Source of the DNA: UMGS1590 sp963558655
Lineage (GTDB): Bacteria; Bacillota; Peptococcia; Peptococcales; Peptococcaceae
Assembly: GCA_963558655.1 (NCBI GenBank)
Contig: CAUWHJ010000001.1
Span: 133,752-197,751 of the forward strand
Length of the DNA: 64,000 bases
Direction of reading: 5' to 3'
Position numbers and translations under genes: made by a program. Shown in pieces: positions 33,028 through 41,994 of this stretch (position 1 is its first letter; the number at the start of each line of letters is the position of its first letter). Below the pieces are notes generated by a model. It did no database searches and had not been told where the DNA came from. It worked only from the letters and a program-made list of their open reading frames with translations.

Positions 33028-33696
33028 ATGGCGTTAATAAAATGTCCGGAATGTGGAAGAGAAATCTCTGACCAGGCAGAGATTTGTCCAAATTGTGGAT
33101 ACAGTTTCGAGAGAAAAAAATCTAAGGTAAGTAGTGGTCGGAATAAGACATCAACAGGGATGATTTTAAACTCTGTTGCAACAGTAGCTTGGGTCGTTTT
33201 TTTTGCTTTCATTTTCTTAGTTCTGGGAGGTGTACATGCTTATGCAACAAAGGATATATATCAGACTACTTATGTAAATCCCTTCGATGGGGTAAGGACA
33301 CCAATGTATGAAGAAGAGAGTCATTTTATTGACCTGGATCAAGTAGATGAGTTCAGAGATAATGGGTATGAAATAGAGTATGTTGTTGGCGAAAGTCATT
33401 TTACGGATATTCTTTCTCCTACCATTTTTTTTATTGAATTGTGTGGTATTGTGTTGATTTGTATATTAGGATTCGTAATATATCGAATGAAAGACAGCAA
33501 TAATAGAATGCGACTTGCTCTTCCTTTTATATATCTAGGGGTAACAATTATAACGATGGTAGCATTTACGTTTACGGCTTTTCTTCTTATAGTGACTGCA
33601 TTAGGCATACCGGTGATACTATTTATTTTACAAATTGTTGCTGCTGTTAAATATATATCTGGAGCTAGATTACAGAGTATAGATGTTTTGGAATAG
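33028..33696 (+). CDS. Zinc-ribbon membrane protein
   Basis: A 222-residue protein whose N-terminus is a zinc ribbon (CPECGREISDQAEICPNCG, residues 6-24). A basic linker and three or four transmembrane helices follow: residues about 45-70, 128-150, 165-190 and 190-210. The acidic loop between the first two helices faces the outside if the ribbon is cytoplasmic. The gene is clearly richer in AT than the core genes around it, suggesting acquisition. Function is unknown to me. GGAGTGGAGG precedes the ATG. Confidence 0.75.
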   Translation: MALIKCPECGREISDQAEICPNCGYSFERKKSKVSSGRNKTSTGMILNSVATVAWVVFFAFIFLVLGGVHAYATKDIYQTTYVNPFDGVRTPMYEEESHFIDLDQVDEFRDNGYEIEYVVGESHFTDILSPTIFFIELCGIVLICILGFVIYRMKDSNNRMRLALPFIYLGVTIITMVAFTFTAFLLIVTALGIPVILFILQIVAAVKYISGARLQSIDVLE

Positions 33697-33786
33697 GAAA
33701 GATAGTAAGCTAAGAAAGTAAATGTTGTATTTTATCCTTTAGATAATTTTTTGTCGCATGTAACGCGATTTTATTGCGGCGCACTC

Positions 33787-33815
33787 TTGACGCCTATGCG
33801 CTCACGCGTTACAAT
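33787..33815 (+). promoter_or_regulatory. thrS promoter
   Basis: TTGACG (33787-33792), 17-base spacer, TACAAT (33810-33815). Confidence 0.8.
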
Positions 33816-33829
33816 GAATAATCATAGGA

Positions 33830-34080
33830 AAATGCTTTGACGAGGAGGACGCTTGCTTCTTCTGCATACCAGAGAGGGTGGTCTAGGCTGGAAGCCGCCT
33901 ATGCAGCGCAAGTTGTCTACCACCTCTGAGCAGCGCTGGGATGACCGGCGACGTGTGGCGCGCGTTATGCGGCTGTGCCCTTGATGGGCAAAAAGTGGGC
34001 TGGCTTTTGTCAGTCAATCTGGGTGGAACCACGGGAATGTTCGGCGCTCTCGTCCCTTTTGGGATGAGAGCGCCTTTTAT
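33830..34080 (+). promoter_or_regulatory. T-box riboswitch (threonine)
   Basis: The leader contains the AGAGAGGGTGG stem I motif (33871 on) and a specifier region GTCTACCACC in which ACC (33919-33921) is a Thr codon. The T-box sequence GGGTGGAACCACGGG lies at 34021-34035. It ends in a terminator, stem GGCGCTCTC/GAGAGCGCC at about 34042-34076 with TTTTA. Uncharged tRNA-Thr would stabilise the antiterminator and switch on thrS. The A in TGGA would pair with a U discriminator base. Confidence 0.93.
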
Positions 34081-34102
34081 ATTTTGTAAGGGAGAGAAAA
34101 GA

Positions 34103-36013
34103 ATGATTAACATTACGTTACCAGACGGCAGTGTTCGTGCTTATGATGCTGCCAGCATTACGCCAATGGAAATTGCTAAAAGTTTGTCGAATAGCCTGCC
34201 AAAGAAAGCGGTTGCCGCAAAGGTGGACGGTGAAGTGAAGGATTTATCCACCGTTCTTGATAAGGACGCAGAGGTGGCCATTCTCACGTTTGATGATGAA
34301 GAAGGTAAGGATGTGTTCCGCCATTCTTCCAGCCATGTGCTGGCAGAAGCGGTGCAGCGCCTCTGGCCTGGCACAAAGCTGGCGATTGGCCCTGCGATTG
34401 ACAACGGTTTCTACTATGACTTTGACAGTGAGCACACTTTTGTGCCGGAAGATCTGGAAAAGATCGAAAAAGAAATGAAGAAGATCGTGAAGCAGGGCGC
34501 TGCTTTTGTACGCAGTGAGCTGCCACGCGAAGAAGCCATCAAATTCTTCGCAGACCGCGGCGAAACCTACAAGGTGGAATTGATTGAAGATCTGCCGGAA
34601 GATGCCACGATTAGTCTTTACACGGACGGCGATTATGTAGATCTTTGCGCTGGCCCACATTTGCCAAAGACGAGCGCCATTAAGGCGTTAAAGCTTATGA
34701 GCATTGCCGGTGCGTACTGGCGCGGTGATGAAAACAACAAGATGTTGCAGCGCATTTATGGCACGAGTTTCCCTAAGCAGGAAGCGCTGGATGAATACCT
34801 GCATCTGCTTGAAGAAGCCAAGCGCCGCGACCATCGCAAACTGGGCAAGGAACTGGATTTGTTCTCCTTTGTGGAAGAAGCACCAGGTTTCCCAATTTTC
34901 CATCCAAAAGGCATGATTCTGCGTAACGAGCTGGAAAAATTCTGGCGCGAAGAGCATGATAAAGCCGGATACAGTGAAATTCGCACGCCGCTCATTATGA
35001 ACCGTGCGCTGTGGGAACGTTCCGGCCACTGGGATCATTACAAAGAAAATATGTATTTCACGGAAATCGACGAGCAGCCATACGCCATTAAGCCAATGAA
35101 CTGCCCAGGCGGTATTCTTTTGTACAACGAAAGTTTGCACAGCTATCGTGAACTGCCATTGCGTTGGGCTGAATTGGGGCTGGTACATCGTCACGAGCTT
35201 TCCGGTGCGCTCCACGGGTTGATGCGTGTGCGCGCGTTTACGCAGGACGATGCACACATCTATATGCGTGAAGACCAGATTATTGACGAAGTCATTGGTG
35301 TTATGCAGTTGGTGGATCGTGTGTACAGCAAGTTTGGTTTTGAATACCATGTGGAACTTTCCACCCGTCCGGAAGATTCCATGGGTTCTGATGAACTGTG
35401 GGAAAAAGCCACGGAAGGGTTGCGTACAGCGCTGGAAACCGTTGGCAAGGATTATATTGTTAACCCTGGCGACGGTGCATTCTACGGGCCAAAGATTGAC
35501 TTCCACCTCAAGGATTGCCTGGGACGTACCTGGCAGTGTGGGACGATTCAGCTCGATTTCCAGATGCCTGAGAAGTTTGATATGAGCTATATTGGCGAAG
35601 ATGGTGAAAAGCATCGTCCTGTTATGGTGCACCGCACTGTGTTCGGCAGCATTGAACGTTTCATTGGGATTCTTACCGAACATTTCGGCGGCGCATTCCC
35701 AACCTGGATGTCACCGGTGCAGGCTGTGATTATTCCAATCACCTCGGACAATGCTGCTTATGCCGATGAACTGGCTGCACAGCTCAAAGCCGATGGCGTG
35801 CGCGTGGAAGTAGACCATCGTTCAGAAAAGATGGGCTACAAGATTCGCGAAGCCACGATGAAGAAAGTGCCTTATATGCTCGTTGTTGGCGGTAAGGAAG
35901 CAGAAAATGGTACGGTTTCTCTGCGTTCCTATAAAAATGGCGACGAAGGTGTGAAAGACTTTGCTGCATTCCGTGCAGAACTCAAGGAAGAAATTGCAGA
36001 ACGCCGTATGTAA
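34103..36013 (+). CDS. thrS: Threonyl-tRNA synthetase
   Basis: A 636-residue class II synthetase with the full domain order. The TGS domain (INITLPDGSVRAYDAASITP) comes first. The editing domain follows, with HSSSHVLAEA and the CAGPH zinc/editing motif. The catalytic core has KPMNCPGGILLY (motif with zinc Cys) and RHELSGALHGLMRVRAF (motif 2). The anticodon-binding domain starts near residue 535. It is under T-box control. ATG 34103 follows GGGAGAG. Confidence 0.97.
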   Translation: MINITLPDGSVRAYDAASITPMEIAKSLSNSLPKKAVAAKVDGEVKDLSTVLDKDAEVAILTFDDEEGKDVFRHSSSHVLAEAVQRLWPGTKLAIGPAIDNGFYYDFDSEHTFVPEDLEKIEKEMKKIVKQGAAFVRSELPREEAIKFFADRGETYKVELIEDLPEDATISLYTDGDYVDLCAGPHLPKTSAIKALKLMSIAGAYWRGDENNKMLQRIYGTSFPKQEALDEYLHLLEEAKRRDHRKLGKELDLFSFVEEAPGFPIFHPKGMILRNELEKFWREEHDKAGYSEIRTPLIMNRALWERSGHWDHYKENMYFTEIDEQPYAIKPMNCPGGILLYNESLHSYRELPLRWAELGLVHRHELSGALHGLMRVRAFTQDDAHIYMREDQIIDEVIGVMQLVDRVYSKFGFEYHVELSTRPEDSMGSDELWEKATEGLRTALETVGKDYIVNPGDGAFYGPKIDFHLKDCLGRTWQCGTIQLDFQMPEKFDMSYIGEDGEKHRPVMVHRTVFGSIERFIGILTEHFGGAFPTWMSPVQAVIIPITSDNAAYADELAAQLKADGVRVEVDHRSEKMGYKIREATMKKVPYMLVVGGKEAENGTVSLRSYKNGDEGVKDFAAFRAELKEEIAERRM

Positions 36014-36061
36014 GCGTGGTGTTCGCTCAGAGCACTTTAATGAGAAAGGAGGGCGCTGCCC

Positions 36062-37318
36062 GTGAATGAAAAAAAACGTCCGCCGCGTCAAAGTGCGCCG
36101 CGCTCACGCACGCAAGGATCAGGGCAGCGCCGTCCTGCGACAGGTAAGCCGCAACCACGTCCGGCTGCACCGCGACAAGGACAGGGGCAGAAGCGGCCGT
36201 CTGCCTCTGCCGCAGGTGCACGGCCTAAACAGGCAGCTGGCAGACGGCCGAGCGGTGGTCAGCCTGCTGGTACACGTCCAAAAAGACCACCGAGTGCCAA
36301 TAATGCACCGAAAAGGCTGCCGGCTGCACGCAAACGTCCGCCAAAACGCCGTTTGCGCTGGGGGCACATCATTGCTGTGATGGCGGTGTTGGTGCTCTGT
36401 GCCGGATTGGGCATTTTTGCGAAAAACACCTTCTTTAAGCCAACAGCGCCGGAAGCCACTGTGGCACAGTCGGTGAGTGAGCCGCTTATCAGCGACAGCG
36501 ACAAAGCCGGCTTTGATGCCACCATCAACAGCGATTCTGCCATTCTCATCAGTGCTGATAATGGCGACGTGCTGTATGAAAAAGAGGCTGACACCCAGCG
36601 GGCACCGGCGAGCTTGGTGAAGATGATGACGGTGTATGTAGCGCTGCGTAATAACGATGACATTGACCGTGAATTGCAGATGCCGGAAGCTGCTTATGAA
36701 GGGCTGGAAAAAGAAAAAGCCTCTCAAAGCGGCCTCAAGAAAGGCGAAACTGTCACTATTCGCGATTTGTGCTATGCTGCCATTCTCGCTTCCGGCGGCG
36801 ATGCTGCCAATGCACTGGCGCTGGCCACCAGCGGCAACATTGAAAGCTTTGTGGAGCTGATGAATGAAGAAGCGAAGCATTTGGGGCTGGATAGTACCAC
36901 CTTTACCAATCCGACAGGGCTTGACGATGAAAAGCAGGTGTCAACGTGTCGAGATATGGCGCGTTTGCTGAAAGGCGCGCTGGGCAATACCTTGTTCCAG
37001 GAAATCTTCACAGCGCGTGAATACACCACCACTGCGAACGACACGCATCCGGAAGGTTTGGCGCTAACGCATACGATGGAAGAAGATTTAACCAACTTCC
37101 AGCGTTATTTTGACACGTCCGGCTATGAGATTGTTGGCGGCAAAACAGGTTATACACAGGCGGCGGGCAACTGCCTGGCAACCTTGGCGCAAAAAGAAAA
37201 AGCGCCAGATTATATCGTTGTCACCATGCACGCCACTGGCGATGGCGACCAATATTATCAGGCGGTGCATGATGCGGTTACCTTGTACGGTGAAGCCTAT
37301 AATCGTGATAACACCTAA
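36062..37318 (+). CDS. D-alanyl-D-alanine carboxypeptidase (S11 family) with long basic tail
   Basis: A 418-residue membrane-anchored penicillin-binding protein. The first 95 residues are a cytoplasmic, very basic Pro/Arg/Gln-rich tail. One transmembrane helix (HIIAVMAVLVLCAGLGIF) follows, then the S11 peptidase domain. Active-site motifs are SLVK (SxxK, about residue 184), SGGDAAN (about 243) and KTG in GGKTGYTQAAG (about 361). The enzyme trims pentapeptide side chains of peptidoglycan. The lengthy disordered basic tail is unusual and could bind nucleic acid or acidic partners. GTG start after GAAAGGAGG. It follows thrS by about 50 bases. Confidence 0.9.
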   Translation: MNEKKRPPRQSAPRSRTQGSGQRRPATGKPQPRPAAPRQGQGQKRPSASAAGARPKQAAGRRPSGGQPAGTRPKRPPSANNAPKRLPAARKRPPKRRLRWGHIIAVMAVLVLCAGLGIFAKNTFFKPTAPEATVAQSVSEPLISDSDKAGFDATINSDSAILISADNGDVLYEKEADTQRAPASLVKMMTVYVALRNNDDIDRELQMPEAAYEGLEKEKASQSGLKKGETVTIRDLCYAAILASGGDAANALALATSGNIESFVELMNEEAKHLGLDSTTFTNPTGLDDEKQVSTCRDMARLLKGALGNTLFQEIFTAREYTTTANDTHPEGLALTHTMEEDLTNFQRYFDTSGYEIVGGKTGYTQAAGNCLATLAQKEKAPDYIVVTMHATGDGDQYYQAVHDAVTLYGEAYNRDNT

Positions 37319-37345
37319 TGGGTTCAATCATTGCTTGAAAAGAGA

Positions 37346-37379
37346 AAATCCCCGACAGGCGGCTGTCGGGGATTTTTAC
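37346..37379 (+). terminator. thrS-dacA terminator
   Basis: Stem AAAATCCCCGACAG/CTGTCGGGGATTTT, 4-base loop, T-run. Confidence 0.9.
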
Positions 37380-37510
37380 GTTTATGTGCTAAGCCGTAGA
37401 CGGCATCGTTCAGTACAAAGCCTTCGCCGATGTTGTTCTGTTCGCTGCGGCAAAAGGTGAAACAGAGGTGTTCATATCAGAGAAATGCTCTTGAGAAAAC
37501 GATGAGATAG

Positions 37511-37540
37511 AAAAACGACAGCTCAGGCAGCGAGCTGTCG
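37511..37540 (-). terminator. CBS gene terminator
   Basis: Perfect stem AACGACAGCTC/GAGCTGTCGTT with a 7-base loop and TTTTT on the minus strand. The 37380-37510 stretch before it holds no gene I can support. Confidence 0.85.
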
Positions 37541-37550
37541 TTTGTTTGTC

Positions 37551-38045
37551 TTAGTCGTTGGCCTGGTCGCCGACCATGGTGTCGAAAAAGGCGAGAATGA
37601 TGTCTCGGCGCGAAAGCAAACCAATGAGTTTGTGCTCGTGATCCACCACAGGTACGTGTTTGAGACGGCGATTGTCCATGAGGGTGGCAATTTCAGCAAG
37701 ATTGTCGTCTTCGTAGGCAAATTGCACCTTTTTGGTAGCGCAATAATGCACGGAAAGCTCTTCCATCTCTTTCACAATTTCTTCGTCACGCTTGTAATCG
37801 TCCTCAGCGGAGAAATGCGTGGCATGGAAAATTTGCGGAATACGGTCTTGTTGCTTGGTGCGGCGTGCCAAAAAAGCGATGATGTCGCCATCGCTGAGGA
37901 AGCTGACCAAGTGTCCAGCAGGGTCAACCACCGGCAGACAACCAATGCGATAGTAGCTAAAGAGGTCGATGGCATCTTGTACAGTGGCATTGTCGGCAAT
38001 GGTGATAGGGTTTTTAATCATGATGTCAGAGATGCTTTTTTTCAT
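37551..38045 (-). CDS. Tandem CBS-domain protein
   Basis: A 164-residue protein consisting of two CBS motifs forming one Bateman module. The first is MIKNPITIADNATVQDAIDL with CLPVVDPAGHLVSFLSDGDI; the second is YEDDNLAEIATLMDNRRLKH with VPVVDHEHKLIGLLSRRDI. CBS pairs bind adenine nucleotides or S-adenosylmethionine and regulate partners. It lies 22 bases downstream of an ATP-grasp gene in the same direction, so it may modulate that enzyme. Confidence 0.9.
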   Translation of the reverse strand: MKKSISDIMIKNPITIADNATVQDAIDLFSYYRIGCLPVVDPAGHLVSFLSDGDIIAFLARRTKQQDRIPQIFHATHFSAEDDYKRDEEIVKEMEELSVHYCATKKVQFAYEDDNLAEIATLMDNRRLKHVPVVDHEHKLIGLLSRRDIILAFFDTMVGDQAND

Positions 38046-38067
38046 AGGAAAGACTCCTTTCTAAAAA

Positions 38068-39315
38068 TTAGTCACTAATACTGCGTTTATTGAACCAATC
38101 TTTATAACGTTGCCACTGTTGATGGTAAAAACGGTTAATCATGATGCGGCGATAGAGAGTTTTGTCATTGTCATAAAGCAGTGTGCAATCCACTTTCTTT
38201 TCATTCATGAGACGGCGAATCTGTGGAAGGGTGCGCTCCGGTGCGTATTCCAGCACGAGACGTGTTGGCACGTGCAGCCAGAGAGCGGGATTGTTGTGAT
38301 AATGCACCTGGGAGGTGTGCTTGCCCAGAATACGGTCACGCACAAGATATTCCACCATGTTGCAGCCACTGACGGTGGTGAAGAAACTGGAACGTCCCTG
38401 GCGAATGTTGATTTCAAATACCTTGTAGCGGCCATCGCGTTCGTCGTATTTGATATCGAAATTGGAGAAGCCTACAAAGCCAATGGCTTCGAGAAAGGCC
38501 TGGTATTTGTCATACACTGCCTGAATCCCTTCTTGAACGATGGCGTTATAGTTACCAATGCCGGCTGGCGTATAGTCCTCGAGCACACAGTGGCCGAGGC
38601 ACATGGCTTGCACTTTGCCGTTTTCGTCGGAGTAGGAATTGAGCACATACATGGCAGCGTCATCGCCGGGAATGAAATCCTGCACAATGAGGGTGCCGGT
38701 ATAGCCAGCGCCGTAGATGTCGTGGAAAATCTGCTCTAATTCGGCTGGGTTGTTGGCTTTGTATGATTTCTTCTTGCCGGGAAAATCAAGCGCCACATAT
38801 TCGATAGAATCGCTGGCTTTCACGGCGATTGGATAATCGAACGGCAGGTCGAAAGGCGGCTGGGAATCTTTGTAGAGATATACGGTAGATGGATAGTCAA
38901 GCCCGTATTCTTCGCAGATGTTGTAGAAATCTTCTTTGTCCTCCAGCTTGTTTTTGAGTTCCAAATCAATGTATGGCACAATAAAACGTTCGCTCAAACG
39001 TTCTTTGTGTGTGCACAAAAGTTCGGTATAGCGGTCGCCGCAAGCGATGAGAATGAGGTGTTCGTAAAGCGGTGCGTAGGTATTGGCAACGTCGTCAAGC
39101 ACAGCGAGGAACACATCATCGGTGTCAAAATCCGGCTGGGTGTGCACCTGCACAATGTTGCTGTGGCGTGTTTCGAGCAATGGCATCTTGCCAAGCGCCA
39201 ACGAGCGGATGCCAAACGCCTGGTGGAAATTGCGCGCCATACCGTAGCAGTTGGCATCGGTGCCGAGAAGAATTGGTAGAAAACGTTTGTCTTTATTTTT
39301 AATGATGTTGTCCAT
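38068..39315 (-). CDS. ATP-grasp carboxylate-amine ligase
   Basis: A 415-residue ATP-grasp enzyme. Visible features are a pre-ATP-grasp domain (LPILLGTDANCYGMARNFHQ), the ATP-binding Lys in YPIAVKASDS, a TLIVQDFIPGDDAAMYVL lid region and the metal-binding FEINIRQGRSS near residue 300. It resembles the D-aspartate ligase/carboxylate-amine ligase group. Those enzymes couple ATP to amide-bond formation, for example in peptidoglycan cross-bridges or peptide-like metabolites. Substrate unknown. It pairs with the CBS protein downstream. An extended -10 (TGTTATACT) lies at about 39348-39356. Confidence 0.85.
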   Translation of the reverse strand: MDNIIKNKDKRFLPILLGTDANCYGMARNFHQAFGIRSLALGKMPLLETRHSNIVQVHTQPDFDTDDVFLAVLDDVANTYAPLYEHLILIACGDRYTELLCTHKERLSERFIVPYIDLELKNKLEDKEDFYNICEEYGLDYPSTVYLYKDSQPPFDLPFDYPIAVKASDSIEYVALDFPGKKKSYKANNPAELEQIFHDIYGAGYTGTLIVQDFIPGDDAAMYVLNSYSDENGKVQAMCLGHCVLEDYTPAGIGNYNAIVQEGIQAVYDKYQAFLEAIGFVGFSNFDIKYDERDGRYKVFEINIRQGRSSFFTTVSGCNMVEYLVRDRILGKHTSQVHYHNNPALWLHVPTRLVLEYAPERTLPQIRRLMNEKKVDCTLLYDNDKTLYRRIMINRFYHQQWQRYKDWFNKRSISD

Positions 39316-39383
39316 TCAGAGTGTCCACCTTTCTGGTAATTATCTTTAGTATAACACAATGCGTGGTGCGATGCACCCATTCA

Positions 39384-39413
39384 TTGACGGCGTGCGTTGT
39401 TCTCCGCTACAAT
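39384..39413 (+). promoter_or_regulatory. Promoter of FAD dehydrogenase-corA operon
   Basis: TTGACG (39384-39389), 18-base spacer, TACAAT (39408-39413). Confidence 0.7.
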
Positions 39414-39438
39414 AGAGAAAGCAAAGGAGAAAAATGCC

Positions 39439-41034
39439 ATGATACTTATTAACCAACTGCATCTCACCATCGACGAACCGCTTGCCAATCTGCGCGGGCA
39501 CATCGCCGAGCGGCTGCATCTTGCGCCAGATGCTTTTTCTTATACCATTCTCAAAGAATCGCTCGATGCACGTCGCCGAGAAACGCCACGTTTCAGCTAT
39601 CAAGTAGCGGTAGAGGCGCCGCTTGGCGAAAAGAAAGTGCGTGCGTTGCGCGATAAAAACATCACCTGGCATCCATCACCGGCAGAAGAACCACCAGTTA
39701 CGCCTGGCGATGAACCACTTGAAGGACGGCCGATTATTGTCGGCGCTGGTCCGGCAGGGCTTTTTGCCGCCTATGTGCTGGCGGAGCACGGCTATGCGCC
39801 ACTTCTTTTGGAGCAAGGGCAGGCTGTGCCTGAGCGCACCGTACAGGTGGACCGTTTCTGGCAGGACGGCACGCTGGATTTGCAAAGCAATGTGCAGTTT
39901 GGTGAAGGCGGCGCTGGCACCTTCTCTGATGGCAAACTCACCAGCCGCAGCAAGAACCCCTTGGGGCGCAAAGTGAATGAGATCTTTGCTGCTCATGGCG
40001 CACCGGAAGAAATTACCTATCAGGCAAAACCGCACATTGGCACCGACCTCTTAAAAAACGTCATCGTTTCCATGCGCGAACAAATTGTGCGTGCAGGTGG
40101 CGAAGTGCGCTTTGGTGTCAGCGTGGAACGTTTGCTGCTGAGCGACCATGCCGTGCGTGGCGTGGCAACAAACGTCGGCGATTTTTACAGCAACGTGGTG
40201 CTTTTGGCCATCGGTCACAGCAGTCGTGCGCTTTTTCGCACACTGCACGCCCAAGGGCTGGCGATGGAAGCCAAGCCTTTCGCCGTGGGCTTTCGCATTG
40301 AGCACCCACAAACCTTGATTGACCGCGTGCAGCATCGTGAATATGCCGGTCATCCGCGCTTGGGCGCTGCAAGCTATCAACTCACCTGGCATGATGATGT
40401 TCGCGACCGTGGCTGTTACACTTTCTGTATGTGCCCGGGTGGACAAGTGGTGGCAGCAGCAAGCGAAACGGGGCGGCTCGTAGTCAATGGCATGAGCTAC
40501 CATGCGCGCGATTTGGAAAATGCCAATAGTGCTCTTTTGGCGAACGTAGGCACCAGCGATTTTGGCAGCGGCGTTTTAGATGGCATTCTTTTTCAGGAAC
40601 GCATTGAAGCTGCTTGCTACGCCTTAGGCGGCGGAGGCTATGTGGCGCCGGTGCAAACCGTAGCAGATTTCCTAAGAGGAGAAACAAGCCGTGAATTGGG
40701 CGCAGTGCGTCCAAGTGTGCGCCCAGGCTATACGCTAAGTGACCTTTCCGGACTTTACCCGAACACCATCACTGATAGTTTGCGTGCAGCCATTGGTGGC
40801 ATGGCAAAACGCCTGCATGGTTTTGATCAACCGGATGCCGTTCTCACTGGTGTAGAGACACGTTCCTCCTCGCCGGTACGTCTTTTGCGTGATAAACAAA
40901 CCCGTGAAAGCCTGAATGTGCAAGGCCTTTATCCAATCGGCGAAGGTGCTGGTTATGCGGGCGGCATCGTTAGCTCTGCCATCGACGGCATCGCCTGTGC
41001 GGAAACCATCATTCGCCGCTTCTGTGTGCAGTAA
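39439..41034 (+). CDS. FAD-dependent dehydrogenase (COG2509 family)
   Basis: A 531-residue flavoprotein. The N-terminal 85 residues form a small domain (NQLHLTIDEPLANLRGHIAE). The FAD motif PIIVGAGPAGLFAAYVLAEH starts near residue 98. GEGGAGTFSDGKLTSRSKNP follows, and the C-terminal block GEGAGYAGGIVSSAIDGIAC closes the FAD site. These features define the widespread but uncharacterised COG2509 dehydrogenases. ATG 39439 has AAAGGAG nine bases upstream. corA follows after 12 bases. Confidence 0.88.
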   Translation: MILINQLHLTIDEPLANLRGHIAERLHLAPDAFSYTILKESLDARRRETPRFSYQVAVEAPLGEKKVRALRDKNITWHPSPAEEPPVTPGDEPLEGRPIIVGAGPAGLFAAYVLAEHGYAPLLLEQGQAVPERTVQVDRFWQDGTLDLQSNVQFGEGGAGTFSDGKLTSRSKNPLGRKVNEIFAAHGAPEEITYQAKPHIGTDLLKNVIVSMREQIVRAGGEVRFGVSVERLLLSDHAVRGVATNVGDFYSNVVLLAIGHSSRALFRTLHAQGLAMEAKPFAVGFRIEHPQTLIDRVQHREYAGHPRLGAASYQLTWHDDVRDRGCYTFCMCPGGQVVAAASETGRLVVNGMSYHARDLENANSALLANVGTSDFGSGVLDGILFQERIEAACYALGGGGYVAPVQTVADFLRGETSRELGAVRPSVRPGYTLSDLSGLYPNTITDSLRAAIGGMAKRLHGFDQPDAVLTGVETRSSSPVRLLRDKQTRESLNVQGLYPIGEGAGYAGGIVSSAIDGIACAETIIRRFCVQ

Positions 41035-41046
41035 AGGAGGCGCACC

Positions 41047-41889
41047 ATGCAACACGTCATCATGTTCAACGCCTTGGACAAAGACCGCCTAAAGCCTGGC
41101 GCACTGCGCTATATTCGTGAAGCACAGATTGAAGGCTATACAAATCTTGGCGATTTTTCACTGTTTTCCTTCGATTGGTATGACATTCACAGTGACGCAC
41201 AGGCGCTCTTCAAAGTGGTTATTTACATGGACGACGAGAACCTGTTCTTCGTTTGCGGTGATAATGCTGCCTATCGTTATGTCAGCCAAGATGTGAGCGC
41301 CATTCAAGACGAACAGCCCACCCTCACCAATCAGCAGTTGCTTTATCGGTTCTTCATCCGCCTTTTCCGTGGTGACATGGACTATCTGGAACGCATCGAA
41401 GACCAACTCGATGCCACCATGAATGCCATTCTTGCGGGGAATTTGGATCATGCGCTGGATACCATTGCTGAAAACCGGCGTGAACTCGTGCGCCTTAAAC
41501 GCTACTACGAACAAATTAACATCGTTTTTGACGATATGCTGCTCGATGACGCCTCCCTCTTTGACAAAGAAACCCTCGATCGCCTCGCCATCCTCGATGC
41601 ACGCACCGACCGCTACGCAGGTAAAGTGCAAAACCTCCAAGCCATCGTCAGCCAAATGCAAGACACCTATCAAGCACAACTCTCCATCCAGCAAAACGAC
41701 CTCATGAAAGTATTCACCATCGTCACAGCCATCTTCCTGCCGCTAACCCTCCTCGTAGGCTGGTACGGCATGAACTTCACCAACATGCCCGAACTCCACT
41801 GGCGCTACGGTTATCCAGCCGTTATACTCTTTAGCATTGCCATCGTGATAGGATTGTTTTGGTATTTCAAGCATAAGAAGTGGCTGTGA
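41047..41889 (+). CDS. corA: CorA-family magnesium/divalent cation transporter
   Basis: A 280-residue protein: a soluble alpha/beta N-terminal domain, a long helix, and two C-terminal transmembrane helices. The selectivity motif is YGMNF (in LVGWYGMNFTNMPEL) at the end of the first helix. The C-terminus is basic (FKHKKWL). CorA forms pentameric Mg2+ channels. GGAGG precedes the ATG. Second gene of the operon. Confidence 0.92.
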   Translation: MQHVIMFNALDKDRLKPGALRYIREAQIEGYTNLGDFSLFSFDWYDIHSDAQALFKVVIYMDDENLFFVCGDNAAYRYVSQDVSAIQDEQPTLTNQQLLYRFFIRLFRGDMDYLERIEDQLDATMNAILAGNLDHALDTIAENRRELVRLKRYYEQINIVFDDMLLDDASLFDKETLDRLAILDARTDRYAGKVQNLQAIVSQMQDTYQAQLSIQQNDLMKVFTIVTAIFLPLTLLVGWYGMNFTNMPELHWRYGYPAVILFSIAIVIGLFWYFKHKKWL

Positions 41890-41914
41890 GTGGAGAAGGT
41901 TGTCTGTCACTAAA

Positions 41915-41970
41915 GAAGCCTCTCAGATTGTCTACTTATGAGACAATTCGAGAGGCTTCTTGTTTTTTGC
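41915..41970. terminator. corA terminator
   Basis: Stem AAGAAGCCTCTC/GAGAGGCTTCTT with an inner ATTGTCT/AGACAAT stem, then TTTTTT. Confidence 0.85.
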
Positions 41971-41994
41971 TGCGATGCTCTGCGGCATGGGCAG

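Noticed and set aside
34688..35683. 331-codon open frame antisense to thrS
   Set aside because: Shadow of a highly conserved synthetase gene; no start signal and no recognisable domain.
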